Part shown: positions 1 to 4,541 of the stretch, piece after piece | Numbering within the stretch: position 1 is the stretch's first letter | Layout: each line of letters opens with the position of its first letter | Source of the DNA: an uncultured Eubacteriales bacterium | GTDB lineage: Bacteria > Bacillota > Clostridia > Oscillospirales > Acutalibacteraceae | Length of the DNA: 6,431 nucleotides | Assembly (NCBI GenBank): GCA_900313475.1 | Contig: OMRJ01000129.1 | Span: forward strand, 1-6,431 | Reading direction: 5' to 3' | Program-made: the position numbers and the translations under genes | The notes under the pieces: generated by a model | The model's database searches: none | Seen by the model: only the letters and a program-made list of their open reading frames with translations | What the model was told of the DNA's origin: nothing

Positions 1-2
1 CC

Positions 3-188
3 TCGTCACACACACGCTTGAGCGCAAAGACTGCGGGACTCGGCAGTCTGTTCAGACTTTCTTACCGTCTGACTCTCAAAAGCGCCGACTGTGAAAAGGC
101 GTTTATCGACGAGCTTCGCTGCCTTAACGGCAATCTCGAAATAATAATGCACGGCACGGAAAAGGAGAGTGACAGAGATGAGCTTTAA
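3..188 (+). CDS. DUF4956 domain-containing membrane protein, C-terminal end (partial)
   Basis: The frame starting at base 3 is open from the window edge to a TAA at 186-188 and gives 61 residues. It contains FRLSYRLTLKSADCEKAF followed by IDELRCLNGNLEI. The pattern FRL(T/S)YR...EK.(F/M)IDELRC.NGNLEI is what I know as the cytoplasmic C-terminal end of DUF4956 proteins, which carry several membrane helices upstream (outside this window). The biochemical function of the family is not established. In Clostridia these genes often sit beside polyphosphate-polymerase (VTC-domain), CotH-like and Cthe_2159-type genes; the gene that follows here is of the last type, which supports the call. The stop codon lies 11 bases inside the next gene, so the two are almost certainly cotranscribed and translationally coupled. 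The family assignment is by recall from a short tail, and the start and membrane part cannot be seen. Confidence 0.72.
   Translation, partial: SSHTRLSAKTAGLGSLFRLSYRLTLKSADCEKAFIDELRCLNGNLEIIMHGTEKESDRDEL
161..167 (+). promoter_or_regulatory. Ribosome binding site that decides the start of the Cthe_2159-like gene
   Basis: AAAGGAG lies 10 bases before the ATG at 178-180. A GTG at 169-171 in the same frame would add three residues (MTE), but it is only one base from this Shine-Dalgarno sequence, too close for initiation. The ATG is therefore preferred, and it also gives a cleaner lipoprotein signal beginning MSFKKII. The site lies inside the coding sequence of the upstream gene, as expected for coupled genes. 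Confidence 0.8.
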
Positions 189-1929
189 GAAAATTATTTG
201 CGTCCTCACGGCTGCGGCGGCGGTGCTTTCTTTTGCAGGCTGCGCCGACAGCGGAGGAAACATAACGACAGTGCCGACGGGCACTTCTTCAACCTCCGAC
301 GACACCGATAAATTACTTTCCGATATGTTCACCGACCGCGATATCGAGGTCGGCTACGATGAGAACACCGACACGGTAATAACGCTTTCCGACAGCGGCA
401 CAATGTGCAAAAGCTCCGATATTACGGTGAACGGCGGCACGGTAACGGTTACCGCGGCGGGCACGTATATCATTAAGGGTACACTTTCCGACGGCAGTAT
501 TGTTATCGACGCCGACAAGAGCGATAAGATTCATATCGTCCTCGCGGGCGTGAGCGTTTCAAAGAGCACCACCGCCCCGTTTTATGTGAAGCAGGCTGAC
601 AAGGTGTTCGTTACGCTTGCACCCGACACGGAAAACATACTTACAAACACGGGCGATTTTACCGCGATTGACGACAATAATATAGATTCGTGTATTTTTT
701 CAAAGGACGATATCACATTTAACGGTTCGGGCACTCTTACCGTTTCGAGTGAAAAGGGTCACGGCATCGTCTGCAAAGAAACGCTCTGCTTTACGGGCGG
801 CACCTGCAGGGTAACCTCCGACGAACGTCACGCGCTCTCGGCAAAGGACGATATCAGAGTTATGGACGGCACCTTTGTTCTCACATCGGGCAAGGACGGG
901 CTTAACGCGTCAAACGACGAGGATTCTTCGCTCGGATTCATTTACATTGAGGGCGGCAGTTTTGAAATAAATGCGGGTGACGACGGCATGCATGCGGATT
1001 CCTCGCTTCGCATTCTCGGCGGCAAAATAAATGTCACGCAGTCCTATGAGGGACTGGAGGGACACACGGTCGAAATTTCGGGCGGCGATATCAAGGTAAA
1101 GTCCTCCGACGACGGAATAAACGCGGCGGGCGGCGAAACGGCAAACGACCCGATGTCAAAGGACGCGGACGCATATATCAGAATTTCGGGCGGTACGGTA
1201 TACATCGATGCCGACGGCGACGGAATAGATTCAAACGGCGATTTGTATGTTCTCGGCGGCACGGTGACCGTGTGCGGCCCCACGAGCGGCGGCGACGGCG
1301 CGCTTGACTGCGGCGAAGGAGCCGCCGCGCAGATAAGCGGCGGCACGGTGTTTGCTTTCGGCTCGTCGGATATGGCGGAAAACTTCAGTTCAGCCGAGAA
1401 TCAGGGTGCCGCGCTGGTTGCTCTTTCGGGTAATGCGGGCGACACGGTAACGGTGAAAAACAGTGACGGCACAGCGCTTGCGTCGGCTGTGTCCGATAAA
1501 AAGTATGAGTGTGTTGTCGTCAGCTGCGCCGGAATGACCGAGAACGGCACCTTTAACGTTACTAACGGTACAAACGACAAGAAATTTACATTGAACGGCT
1601 TTATTTACGGCGAGAGAGGCGGCTTCGGCGGCATGGGCGGCAACCGCGGCGGCGCACCGTTCGGCGGCGAAATGCCGACGGGTGAGAACGGCGAACCTCC
1701 CGAAATGCCGACGGGTGAGAACGGCGATCCTCCCGAAATGCCGACGGACGAAAGCGGAAATAACAGTCGGAAGCCCGATTCCGGGCGGTTTTCCGATGAA
1801 AACGGCGAAAGAATGACGATGCCGGACGGCGAAAATCCGAGTGAACCTCCGACCGGCTCCGACGGCCGTCCCGAACGTCCCGCCGGTAAAACGACGGACA
1901 AAAATTTGCAAAATTCCCAAAATACATGA
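178..1929 (+). CDS. Cthe_2159-family (DUF4353) carbohydrate-binding-type beta-helix lipoprotein
   Basis: A 583-residue exported lipoprotein read from the ATG. Residues 1-22 are a type II signal peptide: two lysines, a hydrophobic run, then FAGC with C22 as the lipidated cysteine. About 45-475 form a repetitive beta-solenoid of short strands built on GG(T/D/K)(V/I).V turns and Asp-rich loops: SKDDITFNGSGTLTV (to residue 189), GKDGLNASND (238-247), GDDGMHADSSLRILGG (from 267), SSDDGINAAGG (from 309), DADGDGIDSNGD (344-355), GGDGALD (371-377). This matches the family of Clostridium thermocellum Cthe_2159, a right-handed calcium-binding beta-helix reported to bind cellulose and acidic sugars. Asp-rich loops fit calcium binding; the ligand here is unknown. 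Residues 481-497 are Gly-rich (GGFGGMGGNRGG), and about 498-583 are a Pro/Glu/Asn-rich, probably disordered tail. It overlaps the DUF4956 gene by 11 bases and shows no promoter of its own. Confidence 0.85.
   Translation: MSFKKIICVLTAAAAVLSFAGCADSGGNITTVPTGTSSTSDDTDKLLSDMFTDRDIEVGYDENTDTVITLSDSGTMCKSSDITVNGGTVTVTAAGTYIIKGTLSDGSIVIDADKSDKIHIVLAGVSVSKSTTAPFYVKQADKVFVTLAPDTENILTNTGDFTAIDDNNIDSCIFSKDDITFNGSGTLTVSSEKGHGIVCKETLCFTGGTCRVTSDERHALSAKDDIRVMDGTFVLTSGKDGLNASNDEDSSLGFIYIEGGSFEINAGDDGMHADSSLRILGGKINVTQSYEGLEGHTVEISGGDIKVKSSDDGINAAGGETANDPMSKDADAYIRISGGTVYIDADGDGIDSNGDLYVLGGTVTVCGPTSGGDGALDCGEGAAAQISGGTVFAFGSSDMAENFSSAENQGAALVALSGNAGDTVTVKNSDGTALASAVSDKKYECVVVSCAGMTENGTFNVTNGTNDKKFTLNGFIYGERGGFGGMGGNRGGAPFGGEMPTGENGEPPEMPTGENGDPPEMPTDESGNNSRKPDSGRFSDENGERMTMPDGENPSEPPTGSDGRPERPAGKTTDKNLQNSQNT
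1669..1758 (+). repeat. 33-bp in-frame tandem repeat coding EMPTGENG(E/D)PP
   Basis: Two head-to-tail 33-bp units (1669-1701 and 1702-1734) differ at one base, changing EPP to DPP. A diverged partial third unit (1735-1758) reads EMPTDESG. They encode residues 498-527, just after the Gly-rich linker of the lipoprotein. The unit is a multiple of three, so copy changes keep frame. Near identity points to recent duplication, for instance by slipped-strand replication. The likely role is a flexible spacer; that is inference. Confidence 0.9.
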
Positions 1930-1944
1930 TGCCTTGTTTTATAT

Positions 1945-1984
1945 AAAAAGTACCTCCGCTCAGGTTGTGCGGAGGTACTTTTTT
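1945..1984. terminator. Bidirectional intrinsic terminator between convergent genes
   Basis: A perfect 10-bp GC-rich stem, GTACCTCCGC (1950-1959) with GCGGAGGTAC (1969-1978), has a 9-base loop. It is flanked by five A on the left (1945-1949) and six T on the right (1979-1984), extending the stem to 15 bp. It gives a U-tract in both directions. It lies 16 bases after the lipoprotein stop and 13 bases beyond the GH3 stop on the other strand, so it can end both transcripts. Confidence 0.93.
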
Positions 1985-1996
1985 GCGATTAAAAAA

Positions 1997-4072
1997 CTAT
2001 TGATTCAGTGAGTATTCAAGCCGAGTATCGGCGTTGCTGTCGAATCCGACGTATATATCCGCAATGCCCGAAATTTTAACGGGACGGTTTTCGCAGTCTG
2101 CAAGCTCCAATGCGTCGCGTTTGATCGGGATTCTCACACGAACGGCTTCGCCTGCGCCGACCGACACGCGCTTCCAACCGACGAGCGTTCTTATCGGACG
2201 TATTATCGCGGCATGACGCACTCTGCCGTACAGCTGCACGACCGTTTCGGCTTTTTCTGTGCCGGTGTTTTTTACCGTAACTGCAACTTCGCTGCCGTCA
2301 AGCTGTGCGTCTTCAAGCTCAAAAGTCGTGTAGCTCATTCCGAAGCCGAACGGGAACAGCGGCTCGCTGCTCTCGTCTATATACATATTCACGAAGCGCG
2401 AACCCGTCCCCCTGCTGCCTATCGGGCGGCATGAGGTCAGACGGTCGTGATGTATCGGTATCTGTCCGACGCAGCGCGGGAAAGTCATGCTTAAATGTCC
2501 CGACGGCGACATTTCACCCGTCACAAGCATGCGTATCGCCTCCGCTCCTGCGGAGCCGGGGAACCAGACGTTCAGCAGCGCATTGCAGTGCGGCAGCACA
2601 TCCGTGAGAACAAGCGGACGTCCGCAGAACAGCAGCACAACGATCGGCTTTCCCGTTGCTTCAAGTGTTTTGAGTTCATTTATCTGCTCCGCCGTAAGCT
2701 CGGGGTGCGCCTTGCTTGCGGCTTCACCCGTATCGGGTTTCGTTTCGCCCGTGGCAAACACAATAATATCGGCGTTGTCCGTGTCGGTCAGCGTTATTCC
2801 CGCGTCGCGTTCAAAAGCCTCACGAAGCGTCTCCGTTTCCGGTCTTATTCCGTCTACTGCCCATGCTCCGAGGATGTCGTGTTCGTCCGCATGGCTGCCG
2901 ACAAGTGCTGTTTTTACACCTTTTTTAAGCGGCAGCACGCCGTCGTTTTTAAGCAGCACGCAGCTGCGCAGAGCCGTTTCGAGAGACGCTTTGTAATGCT
3001 CAGGCGCGTGGCAGATCTTATCGGCGAGAACAGGGTCGTCGTTTTTAACGGGGTTTTCAAAAAGTCCCAGATTATTTTTCAGTTCAAGCACGCGCATACA
3101 CGCTTCGTCGACCGTCTTTATGTCGACTTCGCCGTCCACGATAAGTCCTTTAAGCTGCGTAATGTAGGCAAGCGACAAAAAGTCCAGATCAAGTCCGCCT
3201 TCTATTGACAGCTTCGCACATTCGCGCAGGCTGTCCGCCACGCCCTGATTCATGAGCTGCCGCACGTCGTCATAGTCGGACATCGACACGATGTTGTGAC
3301 CCCATTGCTTGCGCATTATCTCATTTTGCAAAAATCCGTTGCACACGCAGGGGACTCTGTCCACCGCAACGAACGATGTCATTACCGTGTCGCAACCCGC
3401 GTCCATCGCCTGCTTGAACGGCGGCAGATAGACATTGTAAAGCTCCGTGCGGCTTACATCGACGGGTGAATATTCCTGTCCCGCGGTACAAAGTCCGTAT
3501 GCCGCAAAATGCTTAGCGCATGTGGCGATTGAATTCGGCTTGTCGATCCCGTCGCCCCGGAAGCCGCGAACGGTGGCTGCACTCATTGCACCCGTGAGCA
3601 CAGGCGATTCGCTCGGTGTTTCAAGCACGCGCCCCCATCGCGGATCGCGCGCAACGTCCATCATAGGGCCGAGCGTAAGGTGAAGTCCGCTTGCCGCGGC
3701 TTCTTTACCGCTCACTCTGCCCATATCATAGGCGTATTTTTCATCAAACGTGCATCCTACGCCAAGCGTCAGCGGAAAAATTGTGCGGAAGCCGTGTATG
3801 ACATCGCGCATGAGAAGCGGCGGGATGTGATGCGGATGCTCGGCGGTCATCTTGCGCACGACCCTTGCAAAAGCCGCCGGTTCGGGTGAAATGTTGCACG
3901 CAAGCGCGCCCGTAAGAGCCATTTGTTCCTGCGTGAAGTTCATTTCGATCAGCGGTCCGAACGGTACCGCATCGCCGTCCAAAAAAACGGACATCTGCAT
4001 TATTGAAAGCTGTCCTATTTTTTCATCAAGTGACATTTCGTTTAAAAGCTTGCGCAATTTGTCATGTGTCAT
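1997..4072 (-). CDS. Glycoside hydrolase family 3 protein (BglX-like beta-glucosidase/xylosidase type), cytoplasmic
   Basis: A complete 691-residue GH3 enzyme, expected to release a terminal sugar from beta-linked oligosaccharides by retention. The TIM-barrel domain (about 5-340) has LLMRDVIHGFRTIFPLTLG (86-104), GPMMDVARDPRWGRVLET (135-152), CAKHFAAYG (185-193) and VSMSDYDDV (262-270), with D266 the predicted nucleophile. The alpha/beta sandwich domain (about 370-545) starts VLLKNDGVLPLK and contains GETKPDTGEAASK (442-454), the usual region of the acid/base glutamate, then NVWFPGSAGAEAI and PSGHLSMTFPR. FPFGFGMSYTTFE (573-585) leads into a C-terminal fibronectin-III-like domain with VVQLYGRV. 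There is no signal peptide, unlike E. coli BglX, so it probably acts on imported oligosaccharides or glycosides. ATG at 4070-4072 follows GGGAG with 8 bases from its GGAG core; stop is TAG. Several residues conserved in most homologues are changed. Substrate cannot be told from sequence. Confidence 0.93.
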   Translation of the reverse strand: MTHDKLRKLLNEMSLDEKIGQLSIMQMSVFLDGDAVPFGPLIEMNFTQEQMALTGALACNISPEPAAFARVVRKMTAEHPHHIPPLLMRDVIHGFRTIFPLTLGVGCTFDEKYAYDMGRVSGKEAAASGLHLTLGPMMDVARDPRWGRVLETPSESPVLTGAMSAATVRGFRGDGIDKPNSIATCAKHFAAYGLCTAGQEYSPVDVSRTELYNVYLPPFKQAMDAGCDTVMTSFVAVDRVPCVCNGFLQNEIMRKQWGHNIVSMSDYDDVRQLMNQGVADSLRECAKLSIEGGLDLDFLSLAYITQLKGLIVDGEVDIKTVDEACMRVLELKNNLGLFENPVKNDDPVLADKICHAPEHYKASLETALRSCVLLKNDGVLPLKKGVKTALVGSHADEHDILGAWAVDGIRPETETLREAFERDAGITLTDTDNADIIVFATGETKPDTGEAASKAHPELTAEQINELKTLEATGKPIVVLLFCGRPLVLTDVLPHCNALLNVWFPGSAGAEAIRMLVTGEMSPSGHLSMTFPRCVGQIPIHHDRLTSCRPIGSRGTGSRFVNMYIDESSEPLFPFGFGMSYTTFELEDAQLDGSEVAVTVKNTGTEKAETVVQLYGRVRHAAIIRPIRTLVGWKRVSVGAGEAVRVRIPIKRDALELADCENRPVKISGIADIYVGFDSNADTRLEYSLNQ

Positions 4073-4109
4073 TTTTCCGTCTCCCGATTACCCTTTTTTA
4101 TATAATGCC

Positions 4110-4138
4110 ATTATAGTGTCGCGGAATGTGTATTTCAA
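4110..4138 (-). promoter_or_regulatory. Sigma-A promoter for the GH3 gene
   Basis: On the minus strand TTGAAA (complement of 4133-4138) and TATAAT (complement of 4110-4115) are separated by 17 bases (4116-4132), near-consensus for the housekeeping sigma factor. The start of transcription should fall near 4103, giving a leader of about 30 bases before the GH3 ATG. I see no clear operator or cre-like palindrome over these boxes, so sugar-specific control is not evident. Confidence 0.85.
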
Positions 4139-4187
4139 GCGTGCAGATGCAGCCGCGGCAAAAAAGTGTGTTTTATTGTTATTTCTG

Positions 4188-4228
4188 CGGTAAAAACCGA
4201 AAAAGTGCAAAGGCTTCGCGAAAAAAAA
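4188..4228. other. A-rich spacer between divergent promoters with a small hairpin
   Basis: Between the two opposed promoters is an AT-rich stretch with no gene. It includes a minimal inverted repeat, CGGT (4188-4191) with ACCG (4196-4199) around four A, and a run of eight A at 4221-4228 directly before the thrS -35 box. The A run is placed like an UP element that contacts the alpha subunit of RNA polymerase. The hairpin is short and may be chance. Confidence 0.35.
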
Positions 4229-4231
4229 CCG

Positions 4232-4260
4232 TTGACATTTTACGTTTTCATGTATATAAT
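4232..4260 (+). promoter_or_regulatory. Perfect-consensus sigma-A promoter for the thrS leader
   Basis: TTGACA (4232-4237) and TATAAT (4255-4260) are exactly consensus with the optimal 17-base spacer (4238-4254). An A8 tract lies just upstream. Transcription should begin near 4267, right before the T-box leader. A strong constitutive promoter combined with attenuation in the leader is the usual arrangement for T-box genes. Confidence 0.93.
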
Positions 4261-4266
4261 GTATGT

Positions 4267-4515
4267 ATAAAACGATGACGGAGACATGCTTTTGCCGTTC
4301 GGCTTTCAGAGAGACTGCCGTTTTGCTGTGAGGCGGTTGAGCTTTGGCAAGGGTGTACCGCTCCCGAGTGCCGCCGAACGCGTCCGTTCGCCTAAGGCGT
4401 GCCGTAGGCGCCGCGTTAAGGCCTTAATAAGCGGCGGAATTTTTCCGCAACATGGGTGGAACCGTGGGGCAGTAATGCTTCACCCCGTTATCAACGGGGC
4501 GGAGTTTATTTTTTT
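4267..4515 (+). promoter_or_regulatory. T-box riboswitch (tRNA-Thr responsive) in the thrS leader
   Basis: This cis-acting leader reads the charging state of tRNA-Thr. Stem I: GGAG (4280-4283)/CTCC (4361-4364) below, then the specifier loop, then CTTTTGCC (4289-4296)/GGCAAGGG (4346-4353), AGAGAG (4308-4313) as the AG bulge, and ACTGCC (4314-4319)/GGCGGT (4332-4337) with distal loop GCTGTGAGG. The proposed specifier is ACC (threonine), 4357-4359. GGCG/CGCC segments at 4389-4412 sit where the stem II/IIA/B pseudoknot is expected. Stem III is GCCGC (4410-4414)/GCGGC (4431-4435) enclosing TTAA-GGCC-TTAA. A further GCGGAA/TTCCGC hairpin (4434-4448) competes with it slightly. The T-box bulge TGGAACC is at 4457-4463; its TGGA pairs with the tRNA 3' end and fits a U discriminator base. 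The antiterminator pairs ATGGG (4452-4456) with CCCGT (4484-4488) and GTG (4464-4466) with CAC (4481-4483). The specifier is assigned by hand folding; T-box identity is firm. Confidence 0.93.
4477..4515 (+). terminator. Conditional terminator of the thrS T-box leader
   Basis: GCTTC-A-CCCCGTT (4477-4489), loop ATC, AACGGGG-C-GGAGT (4493-4505) forms a stem of 12 pairs with one A/C mismatch and two G-T wobbles. It is followed by TTATTTTTTT (4506-4515). It uses CCCCGT, which the antiterminator also needs, so the two folds are mutually exclusive: charged tRNA-Thr leaves the terminator in place, and uncharged tRNA-Thr favours read-through into thrS. Confidence 0.92.
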
Positions 4516-4541
4516 GCCCCGAACGAAAGGAATGTTGACAC

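Noticed and set aside
169..177. GTG start for the Cthe_2159-like gene
   Set aside because: It is one base from the AAAGGAG, leaving no room for initiation. The ATG at 178 has the right spacing and a normal lipoprotein signal.
1669..1758. Possible CRISPR-like or regulatory direct repeat
   Set aside because: Units are directly adjacent without spacers, multiples of three and in frame within a low-complexity protein tail.
1390..1920. Minus-strand open frames opposite the lipoprotein tail
   Set aside because: They are generated by the repetitive GC-rich Gly/Pro/Glu tail and repeat the same RRHFGR-type motif as the antisense of EMPTGENG. No start signals are seen.
2495..3208. 237-codon plus-strand open frame opposite the GH3 gene
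   Set aside because: The minus strand there encodes the continuous GH3 catalytic and sandwich domains with clear motifs. The plus frame is Arg/Phe-rich and matches nothing.
4535..4540. Second TTGACA just before the thrS ATG
   Set aside because: No -10 element lies 16-18 bases downstream; the region there is already thrS coding sequence. It is a chance match between ribosome binding site and start codon.
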